A stretch of 64,000 nucleotides of DNA from Collinsella sp. TM10-22. Lineage in GTDB: Bacteria; Actinomycetota; Coriobacteriia; Coriobacteriales; Coriobacteriaceae. The stretch is from assembly GCF_003466125.1 (NCBI RefSeq), contig NZ_QSOC01000006.1, forward strand, positions 77,720-141,719, read 5' to 3'. Of the stretch, positions 52,301 through 61,252 are shown in pieces. The translations under genes were made by a program, and so were the position numbers. Numbering within the stretch: the stretch's first letter is position 1; the number at the start of each line of letters is the position of its first letter. Below the pieces are notes generated by a model. It did no database searches. It was not told the DNA's origin and saw only the letters and a list, made by a program, of their open reading frames with translations.

Positions 52301-53134
52301 GGTCTTCTTGAGATACTTGGCGCCGATGGTGCCCATATCCATGAGGCAGACGGGCTTGGCGTCGCGACCGAGCTCGTGGCGCATTTCCATGTAGCGGTCG
52401 AAGGCCTGCTGCACCACGGCGTCGTCGATCGTCACGTCATCCAGGACGGTACCGAAGGTGGTGTGGCGGCAGTGGTCGGACCAATAGGTGTCGATCACGC
52501 GAATCTCGGTGATTGTGGGGTCGCGATCTTCATCGCGGAAGTACTGCTGGCAGAAGGCGATGTCCGCCTCGTCCATGGCAAGACCGCGCTCGGAGATAAA
52601 GGCGGCAAGACCGGCCTCGTCGAGCTCGCGGAAGCCGTCAAGCACCTCGACGGGCGCAGGCTCGGGGGTCTCCATGTGCAGCGTCTCGGGTAGGTCGAGT
52701 GAGGCAATGCGGGCCTCGACGGGGTTCACCACGTAGTGCTTAATGGCATCGATGGCGGCCTCGTCCAGGGCGCCCGAGATCATATAGACCTTGGCGGAGC
52801 GCACGGCGGGGCGCTCGCCCTGGCTGATGAGCTGTACGCACTCGCTGGCGGAGTCGGCGCGCTGGTCAAACTGGCCAGGCAGGAATTCGACGGCAAAGAC
52901 GGCGCCATCGCTTGCGGGGAGCTCGTCGTAGGTCACATCGACCTGGGGCTCGCTAAAGACGGTCGGCACGCAGGAGCGGAACAGCTCCTCATCGATGCCC
53001 TCGACGTCGTAGCGGTTGATGATCCTCAGAGCCTCGATGCCCTTGATGCCGAGAATCTCGGTCAGCTCGCCCTTGAGCTGCTGAGCCTCGACGTCGAACC
53101 CGGGTTTCTTCTCCACGTAGATACGAGAGACCAT
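49388..53134 (-). CDS. purL: Phosphoribosylformylglycinamidine synthase (large fused form)
   Basis: 1248 residues from the ATG at 53134 after AGGAAGG; the frame is open to 53242 without a ribosome site. Catalyses ATP-dependent conversion of FGAR plus glutamine to FGAM in purine synthesis. The single chain includes the small PurS-like N-terminus, two PurM-like ATP domains (IRVIDTYWSDHCRHTTF; LLGGRTGRDGIGGA) and a C-terminal glutaminase (IIPVFPGNNCEYDSARAF; LGICNGFQALVKLG with the catalytic Cys). This is the large, proteobacterial-type layout. Monocistronic. Confidence 0.95.
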   Translation of the reverse strand: MVSRIYVEKKPGFDVEAQQLKGELTEILGIKGIEALRIINRYDVEGIDEELFRSCVPTVFSEPQVDVTYDELPASDGAVFAVEFLPGQFDQRADSASECVQLISQGERPAVRSAKVYMISGALDEAAIDAIKHYVVNPVEARIASLDLPETLHMETPEPAPVEVLDGFRELDEAGLAAFISERGLAMDEADIAFCQQYFRDEDRDPTITEIRVIDTYWSDHCRHTTFGTVLDDVTIDDAVVQQAFDRYMEMRHELGRDAKPVCLMDMGTIGAKYLKKTGVMTDVDESEEINACTVKVKVDVDGEDQDWLFLFKNETHNHPTEIEPFGGAATCVGGAIRDPLSGRSYVYQAMRVTGAGDPTVPVSETLEGKLPQRKLVTTAAAGYSSYGNQIGLATGQVNELYHPGYVAKRMEVGAVVGATPANHVRRECPAPTDKIILLGGRTGRDGIGGATGSSKTQNTESIETSGAEVQKGNAPVERKLQRLFRRGDACRLIKRCNDFGAGGVSVAVGELADGLYVDLDTVTKKYDGLDGTELAISESQERMACAVADGDVEEFMGYAAEENLEATVIAEVTAEPRMRMAWNGVAIVDLSREFLNSNGAPKHQVAHVCARSVWQPSWAGTTLAERMTSLVTDLNVASNKGLSERFDSTIGAATVLMPFGGKTQLTPSSAMVAKFPVDGETTTASAMAWGFNPYLMEADQFAGAYLSVVESIAKLVAAGFEHKRAYLSFQEYFERLRTEAERWGKPMAAVLGALMAQVDLGAGAIGGKDSMSGSFEDEAGELNVPPTLISFAVAVGRAARATSPEFKGLTHRVVRIAPATYGEDYRPDAQQLLAAFDAVEALTATGDALAISTPGYGCGAESLFKMCVGNQIGIELAEDVDVESLFTPLYGSFIVELAEDAELPEVADGVVVEPLGTTVEGYVIDTGSEVIELSELQEAWESGIEGVFAYRSTDEQPEVETIDYRTKDIHVYGGAKIARPRVIIPVFPGNNCEYDSARAFRAAGAEADTFVINNLTPEAVAESTHELARRIRASQIVMIPGGFSGGDEPDGSAKFITAFFRAPEVTEAVRDLLKARDGLMLGICNGFQALVKLGLVPYGDIVDATPDAPTLTFNTIGRHQSRLVRTRISSNLSPWLSQCSLDDPYTVAISHGEGRFVANDEVLAQLIANGQVATQYVDEDGKPSMDLSVNPNGSALAIEGITSPDGRVLGKMGHAERRGDNLYRNVPEHVPGDKFMPIFESGVAYFA

Positions 53135-53318
53135 TGGTTCCTGCCTTCCTGATCGGTTGGGCGTACGGTGCGGTATGCGGCAGCGGTCGGTTTGCGGGGC
53201 AAGCCTCGCGATCGCCTTGAGCCGCATACTTTTAAACCTCACTATGATACGACAGCTCGTGGCGCGTTGAGGACGGCGAGGGTGCTACAGTGGAGCGCAA
53301 ACAAGAGAAAGGCATCAC

Positions 53319-54881
53319 ATGGCATTTGTTTCGCTCGCCATCATCGCACTCGTGGCCTTTGCAAGTCCCTTCATCGCCTCGGCGATTCCCGGAAAACCCG
53401 TTCCCGAGACGGTCTTTTTGCTCGTGTTTGGCGCGGTGCTGGGACCTCATATGCTCGGCATTATCCATGTGGATGCCGAGGTCTCGCTCGTGTCCGAGCT
53501 CGGCCTGGCCTTTTTGTTCCTGCTTGCCGGCTTTGAGATCGATCCCAAGAACATCACGGGCATCGAGGGGCGTTACGGCATGGCGACGTGGGTCGTCACG
53601 TTTGGTATAGCCTGGCTTGCCGTGCGCTTTACCCCGTGGTTTTCGGTCAGTCATTTTGATGGCATCGCCGTGACGCTGGCGTTGACCTCGACGGCGCTTG
53701 GGGCGCTCATGCCCATCTTGCGCGAGCGGTCGCTTTCTGGGACGCGCGTCGGCGATTCGATTCTTGCCTATGGTACGTGGGGCGAGCTCGGGCCCGTGCT
53801 CGCCATGTCGGTGCTGCTGTCTGCCCGTACGGGTGTCGAGACGCTGTTGATCTTGGGGCTGTTCGCCGTGGTGTGCGTGCTGCTTGCCGTGGTCCCCAGC
53901 CGCTCCAAGCGTATTGGCAGCCGCTTCTTTGCCTTTATTCAGGAGCGCGCCGATACGACTTCTCAGACGTTCGTGCGCCTCACAGTGCTCATCCTGGTCA
54001 CGCTCGTGGCGTTTTCCGCTATTTTTAGCCTCGATATCGTACTGGGCGCTTTTGCCGCGGGCTTTGTCCTGCGCTACATCATCCCCGAGGGCAACCATAC
54101 GCTCGAGCTTAAACTCGATGGCCTTGCCTATGGCTTTTTGATCCCGGTGTTCTTTACCGTGTCGGGTGCCAAGATCGACCTGACGGCTGTAGCATCGCGC
54201 CCCGGCTTGCTCGTGGGCTTTATCGTGGCGTTGCTGGTTATCCGCGCCGTGCCCATTCTCATCTCTATGAGCATTTGTCCCGCGACGCGTGACGTCTCGG
54301 CGTATGGCCGCATCACCGTGGCGCTCTACTGCACCACGGCCCTGCCGATCATCGTTGCCGTGACGAGCGTTGCCGTCAACGCGGGCGCGCTGTCTCAAGA
54401 TATTGCGTCGGTCATGGTTGCCGCCGGCGCCATCACGGTGTTCCTGATGCCACTGCTCGCGCAGCTCTTCTACCGCGTGGTCGATGCGGCGCCGGTCGCC
54501 GCCGTGGCGGAGGTTGCCGAGCATCCTTCTGATGCGCTCAATATCCTGCGCGCCCATCACGACCTTGCAAGTCTTCTCGCCCGCGAGCACGAGCTGTTGA
54601 CGTCGCATGGACATGGTCGCGTATTCGAAGGCTTGCCTACACTCGATACGATTGCCGAGCGCCTTTCTGATCGGGCGGCGAGCGAACGCATCGATGCGCG
54701 CATTGTGGATGCGGCGCATCTGCTTGCCGATAAGAACTATGGCGACGAGATAGATCCGTCCGAGCTCACCCCGCGTGAGCGTCGCCGCCTAGAGCGTGCC
54801 AAGCTCGCCGTGCATGAGTACCGCCGTCGCATGCTTGAGCTTTATGCGCACGAAGAAGCCGACGAGGACGACGGCAAGTAG
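53319..54881 (+). CDS. Cation:proton antiporter (CPA2/Na+-H+ exchanger fold)
   Basis: 520 residues. Twelve or so helices in the first 390 residues (ETVFLLVFGAVLGPHMLG; LGLAFLFLLAGFEID; LTSTALGALMPILRE; GAFAAGFVLRYIIPEGN), the pattern of CPA2 exchangers. The C-terminal ~130 residues are a hydrophilic, highly charged helical domain ending in acidic residues. Ion specificity is unclear. Ends before a convergent SDR gene. Confidence 0.9.
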   Translation: MAFVSLAIIALVAFASPFIASAIPGKPVPETVFLLVFGAVLGPHMLGIIHVDAEVSLVSELGLAFLFLLAGFEIDPKNITGIEGRYGMATWVVTFGIAWLAVRFTPWFSVSHFDGIAVTLALTSTALGALMPILRERSLSGTRVGDSILAYGTWGELGPVLAMSVLLSARTGVETLLILGLFAVVCVLLAVVPSRSKRIGSRFFAFIQERADTTSQTFVRLTVLILVTLVAFSAIFSLDIVLGAFAAGFVLRYIIPEGNHTLELKLDGLAYGFLIPVFFTVSGAKIDLTAVASRPGLLVGFIVALLVIRAVPILISMSICPATRDVSAYGRITVALYCTTALPIIVAVTSVAVNAGALSQDIASVMVAAGAITVFLMPLLAQLFYRVVDAAPVAAVAEVAEHPSDALNILRAHHDLASLLAREHELLTSHGHGRVFEGLPTLDTIAERLSDRAASERIDARIVDAAHLLADKNYGDEIDPSELTPRERRRLERAKLAVHEYRRRMLELYAHEEADEDDGK

Positions 54882-54962
54882 CCGACGCTGATGCGGGGGC
54901 GGCATTCCCGTTTGAGGACGGACGCGAAACGGGATACAGTTTCCCTTCAAACAGAAGAAGAC

Positions 54963-54999
54963 GCGCTGTCTGCGGTTGATGTGGACAGCGCGCCTTCTT
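54963..54999. terminator. Terminator between antiporter and SDR genes
   Basis: GCGCTGTC and GACAGCGC form an 8-bp stem with a ~13-base loop, followed on the plus strand by GCCTTCTTTGG. Confidence 0.65.
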
Positions 55000-55042
55000 T
55001 GGTTGAGCTATGTTGAGGCCAGGGGCCAAAGCTCGTGGTCCC

Positions 55043-55792
55043 TTAGGAGCGGGCGGCTCCGTCGACGGGGAGCACGGCGCCTGTGACGTAGGCGGACATG
55101 TCGCTCGCCAGGAAGACGAAGGCGTTGGCGACATCCTCGGGCTCGCCCATGCGGCCCAGCGGAATGGTGGTGATGATAGGCTTGATGACCTCTTCGGGCA
55201 GGTTGGCGACCATATCGGTCTTGGTCACGCCGGGTGCGACGGCATTGACGCGAATGCCCATGGGGGCGAGCTCGCGCGAGAGCGACTGGACCATGCCGTT
55301 GACGGCAAACTTGGACGTGGGATAGCCAACGCCGGAGGGCTGACCGTACTTAGCGACCATCGAGCTCGTGGTGGTGATGGTGCCGCCGTGGCCGGCCTCG
55401 GTCATGATCTTGGCGGCAGCCTGGTGGCCGTTAAAGACGGCGACGACGTTGAGGTCCATGACCTTGGCAAACTCCTCGGCCGTGTAGTCCAAAAGGGGCG
55501 AGCGCTGGGAGATGCCGGCATTGTTGACGACCGTGTCCAAGCCGCCCATATCGGCGGCAGCCTGGGTAAAGGCCTCAGTTACGGCCTCGAGCGAGGTGAG
55601 GTCGCAGGAGCGGCCCCAAACCTTAGCCTCGGGATAGGCGGCTGCCAGTTTCTCAACGGCTGCGTCGGCAGTCTCCTGGCGCGAGCCAAAGACCGTGACG
55701 GCGGCGCCTTCCTCGATAAAACGGCAGGCGATGGCATAGCCGATTCCGCGCGTGCCTCCGGTGATGATTGCTTTCTTGCCCTTGAGCAGCAT
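55043..55792 (-). CDS. SDR family oxidoreductase
   Basis: 249 residues from an ATG at 55792 after GAGAGGAAG. Classical short-chain dehydrogenase: cofactor motif TGGTRGIG (11-18), NNAG (90-93), catalytic Ser143/144, Tyr157 and Lys161 (YPTSK), and PG near 190. FabG-like in sequence but not in a fatty-acid cluster, so the substrate is unknown. Convergent with the antiporter. Confidence 0.9.
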   Translation of the reverse strand: MLLKGKKAIITGGTRGIGYAIACRFIEEGAAVTVFGSRQETADAAVEKLAAAYPEAKVWGRSCDLTSLEAVTEAFTQAAADMGGLDTVVNNAGISQRSPLLDYTAEEFAKVMDLNVVAVFNGHQAAAKIMTEAGHGGTITTTSSMVAKYGQPSGVGYPTSKFAVNGMVQSLSRELAPMGIRVNAVAPGVTKTDMVANLPEEVIKPIITTIPLGRMGEPEDVANAFVFLASDMSAYVTGAVLPVDGAARS

Positions 55793-55951
55793 ATCGCTTC
55801 CTCTCTTATGTGCATGGATACTTGCAGCACAGCATAGTGGCGGCAAAAAACAGCTGACGCCGCATATCGGTAAACGGTATCCACGGTTGTTGACGAACGG
55901 TCAAGTTGCTCAAACGTTAGTCGACCACTTCGTGCAAAAGATGTAACTAAA

Positions 55952-55983
55952 AGGGGCTCCCATCCAATCGGATGGGAGCCCCT
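55952..55983 (-). terminator. Terminator of hom
   Basis: AGGGGCTCCCATCC and GGATGGGAGCCCCT form a 14-bp stem with a 4-base loop, followed on the minus strand by TTTTAGTT. Confidence 0.85.
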
Positions 55984-56013
55984 CATGCGTTATTTGATTT
56001 GCCGAGAATCGGG

Positions 56014-57357
56014 CTAGTTGGCCATGACGCCTTCGGTCCAGGCCTCGACGTCCTCGATGCGCAGGACGTTGGCGATCTCGGCCACGCAGTCGACGCTGGC
56101 AAGCTCGGCGGCGGCAGCCTGGACGTCCTTCTCGAGCGCGCGGTGCGTCAGGAAGATGACCGAGCAGGTATCGCTGACGCCCGACTTGCCGTCCTCGACC
56201 TGGTTGATGAGCGAGATCGAGATGTTGTGCTTGGCAAAGATGTCGACCGTCTCGGACAGGGCGCCCACGCGGTCGGCGACCTTCAGACGCACATAGTACT
56301 TGGTCTGGAGCTCGTCCATGGGCTTAAAGGCAAGGTTGTGGCCGTAGGGCTCAATCTCGGGCAGCGGAGCAACGCCGCGGCTGATCTGCTCGGACAGCGA
56401 CAGGATATCGCCCACGACGGCGCTCGCGGTGGGGAAGGAGCCTGCGCCGGCACCGTAGAACATGGTCTCGCCCACGGCGTCGCCCACCACGTAGACGGCG
56501 TTCATGGCGCCGTTGACCTTGGCGAGCATGTGGTCGGCGGGGATCAGCGTGGGGTGCACGCGGACGTCGACGCCGGCATCGGTGTTGCGCGCAATGCCCA
56601 GCAGCTTAATGGTGTAGCCGAGCTCGCGGGCCTGGGCGATGTCCTCGGCGCCGATGGTACGGATGCCCTGCTGGTAGACGTCGTCGGTGGTCACACGGGT
56701 GCCAAAGCCGATGGAGGCGAGGATGGCCGTCTTGCTGGCGGCATCGAAGCCGTCGACGTCGGCGGACGGGTCGGCCTCGGCGTAGCCCTTGGCCTGCGCG
56801 TCGGCGAGCACGTCGGCGTAATCGGCGCCCTCGGCGTCCATGCGCGACAGGATGTAGTTGGTGGTGCCGTTGAGGATGCCGGCGATGGTCAGGATCTTGT
56901 TGCCCACCAGGTCGTGCTCGAGCGTGCTGACGATGGGGATGCCGCCGCCGCAGCTGGCCTCGCACTTGATCTGCACGCCGCACTCACGCGCCTTCTCGGC
57001 GAGCGTCTCGACGTGACGGCCGAGCAGGGCCTTGTTAGCGGAGACGACGTGCTTGCCGTTCTCAAAGGCCGTGGTGAAGATCTCGGTTGCGGGATGCTCG
57101 CCGCCAATTAGCTCGACGACGATGTCGACGGTGGGGTCGGTGACGACATCATGCCAGTCGCTCGTAAAGGCCTCGCGCTCAATACCGGCGGCTTCGGCCT
57201 GCTCCCAGGCAAGCGCGCAGGCGCGGGTCAGCTTAAGGTCGATGCCGTAGGCGGCCAGGTACTCATCGTGGTGGCTCTTGATCAGACGGGCCACGCCGCC
57301 GCCGACGGTTCCCAGGCCGATCAGGCCGACGTTCACGGTGCGCAGGGGTTCGCTCAT
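56014..57357 (-). CDS. hom: Homoserine dehydrogenase
   Basis: 447 residues. Reduces aspartate semialdehyde to homoserine for threonine and methionine synthesis. Rossmann motif IGLGTVGGGV at the N-terminus, catalytic region GIPIVSTLEHDLVGNKILTIAGILNGTTNYIL and the ASKTAILASIGFG segment. The last ~80 residues are an ACT domain (VKVADRVGALSETVDIFAKHNISI-type), the usual site of threonine feedback. Divergent from the first substrate-binding gene. Confidence 0.95.
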   Translation of the reverse strand: MSEPLRTVNVGLIGLGTVGGGVARLIKSHHDEYLAAYGIDLKLTRACALAWEQAEAAGIEREAFTSDWHDVVTDPTVDIVVELIGGEHPATEIFTTAFENGKHVVSANKALLGRHVETLAEKARECGVQIKCEASCGGGIPIVSTLEHDLVGNKILTIAGILNGTTNYILSRMDAEGADYADVLADAQAKGYAEADPSADVDGFDAASKTAILASIGFGTRVTTDDVYQQGIRTIGAEDIAQARELGYTIKLLGIARNTDAGVDVRVHPTLIPADHMLAKVNGAMNAVYVVGDAVGETMFYGAGAGSFPTASAVVGDILSLSEQISRGVAPLPEIEPYGHNLAFKPMDELQTKYYVRLKVADRVGALSETVDIFAKHNISISLINQVEDGKSGVSDTCSVIFLTHRALEKDVQAAAAELASVDCVAEIANVLRIEDVEAWTEGVMAN

Positions 57358-57605
57358 AGATAGCTCCTTCGTGCATCTGTATGGATGATTGACCAGTTAA
57401 GGTTGAGTGCATTCTAGCGTGAACCAAGGGCGCGTGCTTGCCAGGCAACAGGAGCCGCATAAAACGCTACCCCCGAAACGCTGCGGAAATATTGGAAACA
57501 CGCTCGCTACAAACGAACTCCCGTAACAAACTGTCAACGTTTGGGCCATAAGGTTTGCCCTGTACCGCAAGACGGCCGCACCGCGGCCAGCGAAAAGGGG
57601 ACACC

Positions 57606-58772
57606 ATGTTCAACATCAACAGCACGCTCAGCCGTAGGAACTTCCTCGCCGGCGCCGCCGCGCTCGGCAGCACCGTCGCACTTGCCGGCTGCTCCTCGGG
57701 TGGCTCGGACGATGGGTCGGCCGATGACGGCAAGTCTTTCAAGATCGGCGTCATCGGTCCTCTGACCGGTGCCGCGGCCACCTATGGCGTCTCGGTCGAG
57801 AAGGGCGCCAAGCTCGCCGTAAAGGATTTCTCGACCAAGGACCTCAAGCTCTCGCTTAAGTCCGAGGACGACGTCGCCGACGGCGAGAAAGCCATCAACG
57901 CCTTCAATACCCTGTGCGACTGGGGCATGCAGGCGCTCGTCGGCCCCGTCACCACCGGTGCCGCCGTTGCCGTCTCGGGTGAGATTGCCGACGACATGCT
58001 CATGGTCACGCCTTCCGCCTCGTCGCTCGATGTCACCAAGGACAAGACCACGGTCTTCCAGGTCTGCTTCACCGACCCCACCATGGGCACGAGTGCCGCG
58101 AAGTTTTTGGCCGAGAAGTACGCAGACGCCAAGATCGCCCTGTTCTACAACTCCGGCGATACGTACAGCTCGGGCGTTGCCGACGCCTTTGCCGAGCAGG
58201 CCAAGGAGTCCAAGCTCGATATCGTCGACACCGAGACCTTTAAGGACGACTCTTCCGCGAGCTTTACCAATCAACTGACCAAGGCCAAGGAGGCCGGCGC
58301 CACGCTCATCTTTGCGCCGATCTACTACACGCCGGCGTCCGTCCTGCTCAAGAACGCCAAGGACATGGGCTACGACATGACGCTCATGGGCACCGACGGC
58401 ATGGACGGTCTGCTCTCTGTGGAGGGCTTCGATACCTCGCTTGCCGAGGGCGTGCTGCTCATGACGCCCTTCTCCGCCGACGACGAGAAGAACGCCGACT
58501 TTGTCAAGGCATATAAGGAGGAGTACGACGAGACCCCCAACCAGTTTGCCGCCGACGCCTACGACTGCGTCCACGCGATCGCCGAGGCCATCGACAAGGC
58601 TGGCATCGATACGACGGCCGACGGTGCCGACATTGCCGCCGAACTTGCCAAGGCCATGCGTAAGATCAAGATCGATGGCCTGACCGGCGAGCTCACCTGG
58701 AACGACGAGGGCCAGGTCGAAAAGCCCGCTACGGCCTATGTGATTCAGGACGGCAAGTACATCGCCGCCTAA
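57606..58772 (+). CDS. livJ: Branched-chain amino acid ABC transporter, substrate-binding lipoprotein 1
   Basis: 388 residues. Starts SRRNFLAGAAALG...LAGC: a twin-arginine-type signal with a lipoprotein lipobox. Then a type I periplasmic-binding fold (IGVIGPLTGAAATYGVSVEKGAKLAVKDF and SLLSADDEKNADFVKAYKEEYDETPNQFAADAYD-type segments). ATG preceded by AAAAGGGGACA. It shares near-identical blocks with the second copy 59044-60231; separated from it by a 271-base AT-rich leader. Confidence 0.92.
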   Translation: MFNINSTLSRRNFLAGAAALGSTVALAGCSSGGSDDGSADDGKSFKIGVIGPLTGAAATYGVSVEKGAKLAVKDFSTKDLKLSLKSEDDVADGEKAINAFNTLCDWGMQALVGPVTTGAAVAVSGEIADDMLMVTPSASSLDVTKDKTTVFQVCFTDPTMGTSAAKFLAEKYADAKIALFYNSGDTYSSGVADAFAEQAKESKLDIVDTETFKDDSSASFTNQLTKAKEAGATLIFAPIYYTPASVLLKNAKDMGYDMTLMGTDGMDGLLSVEGFDTSLAEGVLLMTPFSADDEKNADFVKAYKEEYDETPNQFAADAYDCVHAIAEAIDKAGIDTTADGADIAAELAKAMRKIKIDGLTGELTWNDEGQVEKPATAYVIQDGKYIAA

Positions 58773-59043
58773 GAGCGTATAAAACGCAACCGGTGAGGCT
58801 CTTTTATTCAGGGCGAGGATGCTTGTAACAGAATGGAAACATTACTTTTACACAATAAAGTGGCAGATATGCATAAAGCGGCAAAAATACGCAGAAATAT
58901 GGATAAAAATCTGAGGTAAAAGAAAAGTTGAAATAATCGCCACTTTTCCTAACTAAAGCGTCTACTATTTTGCGAACGCCGAACACGGCGAAGGATGGCC
59001 TGTCGGGTAACCGAAACCCGACGAGATTTGAGAGGAGAGCCGC
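58773..59043 (+). promoter_or_regulatory. AT-rich leader between the two substrate-binding genes
   Basis: Unusually AT-rich. Contains near-direct repeats ATAAAGTGGCA and ATAAAGCGGCA 19 bp apart, several TATNNATA-like boxes, and just before the ribosome site the hairpin GTCGGGT-aaccgaa-ACCCGAC (59003-59023). A promoter with repressor sites, possibly ArgR-like or another amino-acid regulator, is likely; no T-box specifier arrangement is seen. A weak terminator-like GCTCTTTTATT lies at 58797-58806. Confidence 0.5.
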
Positions 59044-60231
59044 ATGTCGAGCCTCACCGGTAAGTCATTGAACCCTGTTATGAATCGCAGGAGCGTTATC
59101 GCGAGCGCAGCAGGTCTGGGGGCGATGTCTATTCTAGCTGGCTGCTCCTCCAACGGCGGCGATAGCGGTTCCGCTTCGAGCGACGCCTCGTTTAAGATCG
59201 GCACCATCGGCCCGCTGACCGGTGCTGCCGCGTCCTACGGCAAGTCCGTTACCCAGGGCGTCGAGCTTGGCTGCAAGGATTTCTCGACCAAGGAGCTGCC
59301 ACTTGTCAGCAAGGCCGAGGACGACCAGGCCGACGGCGAGAAGGCCGTCAACGCCTTCAATACCCTGCTCGACTGGGGCATGCAGGCCCTCGTCGGCCCG
59401 ACCACCACGGGTGCGTCGGTTGCCGTTGCCGCCGAGTGCGGTAACGACCCCAAGACGTTCATGATCACCCCGTCCGCGTCCTCCGAGGACGTTACCGACG
59501 GCAAGGATTGCGTCTTCCAGGTTTGCTTCACCGACCCCAACCAGGGCGTCAACGCTGCCAAGTTCCTGGCCCAGAAGTATGCGGACGAGAAGTTCGTTCT
59601 GTTCTATAACTCCGGCGACGCCTATTCTTCGGGTATCGCGGATTCCTTTAAGGCTCAGGCCGCTGAGTCCAAGCTCGAGATCGTTGACGAGGAGACCTTT
59701 AAGGACGACTCCGCAACGAGCTTTACCAACCAGCTGACCAAGGCCAAGCAGGCCGGCGCCACCATGATCTTCGCGCCGATCTACTACACGCCGGCGTCCG
59801 TCCTGCTCAAGAACGCCAAGGACATGGGCTACGACGTCAAGATGATGGGCTGCGACGGCATGGACGGCATCCTGGGCGTGGAGGGCTTCGACACCTCCCT
59901 TGCCGAGGGCCTGCTGCTCATGACCCCGTTCTCCGCCGACGACGAGAAGAACGCCGACTTCGTTAACGCCTACAAGGATAAGTACGGCGATACCCCCGAC
60001 CAGTTTGCCGCCGACGCCTACGACGGCGTGCACGCTGTGGTCGAGGCTCTTAAGGAGGCCGGCTTGGGCGTCGACGCCGACCCCACCGAGGTCGCCGAGA
60101 AGCTGCCCGAGGCTATGCTCAAGATCACCGTTGACGGTCTGACCGGCAAGCTTTCCTGGAATGACAAGGGCCAGGTCCAGAAGGACCCCACGGCGTACGT
60201 CATCACCGACGGCAAGTACGTACAGGCCTAA
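59044..60231 (+). CDS. livJ: Branched-chain amino acid ABC transporter, substrate-binding lipoprotein 2
   Basis: 395 residues, paralogue of the protein at 57606. NRRSVIASAAGLGAMSILAGC is again a Tat-type lipoprotein signal. A block of about 63 identical bases (59775-59837 against 58315-58377) stands out against a more diverged background, suggesting recent gene conversion. GAGAGGAGAG ribosome site before the ATG. First gene of a liv operon. Confidence 0.92.
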   Translation: MSSLTGKSLNPVMNRRSVIASAAGLGAMSILAGCSSNGGDSGSASSDASFKIGTIGPLTGAAASYGKSVTQGVELGCKDFSTKELPLVSKAEDDQADGEKAVNAFNTLLDWGMQALVGPTTTGASVAVAAECGNDPKTFMITPSASSEDVTDGKDCVFQVCFTDPNQGVNAAKFLAQKYADEKFVLFYNSGDAYSSGIADSFKAQAAESKLEIVDEETFKDDSATSFTNQLTKAKQAGATMIFAPIYYTPASVLLKNAKDMGYDVKMMGCDGMDGILGVEGFDTSLAEGLLLMTPFSADDEKNADFVNAYKDKYGDTPDQFAADAYDGVHAVVEALKEAGLGVDADPTEVAEKLPEAMLKITVDGLTGKLSWNDKGQVQKDPTAYVITDGKYVQA

Positions 60232-60258
60232 TAGACCGCCTTACATAGAGCGGTTTTG

Positions 60259-60324
60259 ATCCCAAGCAGGGGAGGTTTTGGCCTTCCCTGCTTGCTTGGT
60301 ATCTAGGGACGATGTAACGTCCCT
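60259..60324 (+). terminator. Two hairpins between livJ and livH (attenuating or processing)
   Basis: CCAAGCAGGGGAGG / CCTTCCCTGCTTGCTTGG (60261-60299) is followed by AGGGACG / CGTCCCT (60304-60324). Neither has a long T-run. In liv operons such hairpins allow more binding protein than permease to be made; that role here is inferred. Confidence 0.55.
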
Positions 60325-60370
60325 GTTTCATACATCAACTGGAAACCTATTCGAAAGGGGGATGTGGAAC

Positions 60371-61252
60371 ATGACGGTCTTTATCCAATACCTGGTCAAC
60401 GGCCTGTCCATGGGCAGCGTCTACGCCATCATCGCGTTGGGCTACACCATGGTCTACGGTATCGCCAAGATGCTGAACTTCGCTCACGGCGACGTCATCA
60501 TGGTCGGTGCCTATGTCTCGTTCTGCGCCACGTCGTATCTCGGCCTCCCGGGCTGGGCTTCTGTAATTCTCTCTTGTGCGGTCTGCACGGTTCTCGGTGT
60601 TCTCATCGAGGGCCTGGCCTATAAGCCGCTGCGCCAGGCAGGCCCGCTGGCCGTTCTGATCACGGCTATCGGCGTGTCCTATTTCTTGCAGAATGCCGCC
60701 CAGCTTCTGTGGGGCGCCACGCCCAAGAACTTTACTTCGCTCGTCACCTTCCCGGTGCCGGAGTTCTTGGCCAAGTATAACGTGAGCGCTGTCTCGCTCG
60801 TCACCATCGTCGCTTGCCTGATTATCATGGCCGGCCTGGTGTTCTTTACGGGCAAGACCAAGATGGGCAAGGCCATGCGCGCCGTGTCCGAGGACAAGGC
60901 CGCCGCTCAGCTCATGGGCATCAATGTCAACCGCACCATCTCGATGACGTTTGCCATCGGCTCTGCCCTTGCCGCCATCGCCGGCGTGCTGTTGTGCTCC
61001 TACTCGCCGGTGCTGCAGCCCACGACGGGCGCCATGCCTGGCATCAAAGCCTTCGACGCCGCCGTCTTCGGTGGCATCGGCTCCATCCCCGGCGCCTTTG
61101 TCGGCGGCATTCTTATCGGCATCATCGAGGCAATGGCACAGGCCTACATTTCCACGAGCCTTGCCAACTCCATCGTCTTTGGCGTTCTGATCATCGTCCT
61201 GCTCGTCAAGCCTGCCGGCCTCTTGGGCAAGTACGTCCCCGAGAAGGTGTAG
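60371..61252 (+). CDS. livH: Branched-chain amino acid ABC transporter permease
   Basis: 293 residues from the ATG at 60371 (GGGGG nine bases upstream). Eight-helix permease; GLSMGSVYAIIALGYTMVYGIAKMLNFAHGD is the LivH signature and EDKAAAQLMGINVNRTI the ATPase-contact loop (EAA-like). Operon with livM, livG, livF. Confidence 0.94.
   Translation: MTVFIQYLVNGLSMGSVYAIIALGYTMVYGIAKMLNFAHGDVIMVGAYVSFCATSYLGLPGWASVILSCAVCTVLGVLIEGLAYKPLRQAGPLAVLITAIGVSYFLQNAAQLLWGATPKNFTSLVTFPVPEFLAKYNVSAVSLVTIVACLIIMAGLVFFTGKTKMGKAMRAVSEDKAAAQLMGINVNRTISMTFAIGSALAAIAGVLLCSYSPVLQPTTGAMPGIKAFDAAVFGGIGSIPGAFVGGILIGIIEAMAQAYISTSLANSIVFGVLIIVLLVKPAGLLGKYVPEKV

Noticed and set aside
50966..52693. 575-codon plus-strand frame within purL
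   Set aside because: Gly/Ala/Val/His-rich antisense shadow of purL, no ribosome site or recognisable domain.
58773..59043. T-box leader for amino-acid tRNA sensing
   Set aside because: No T-box consensus or antiterminator pairing was seen.
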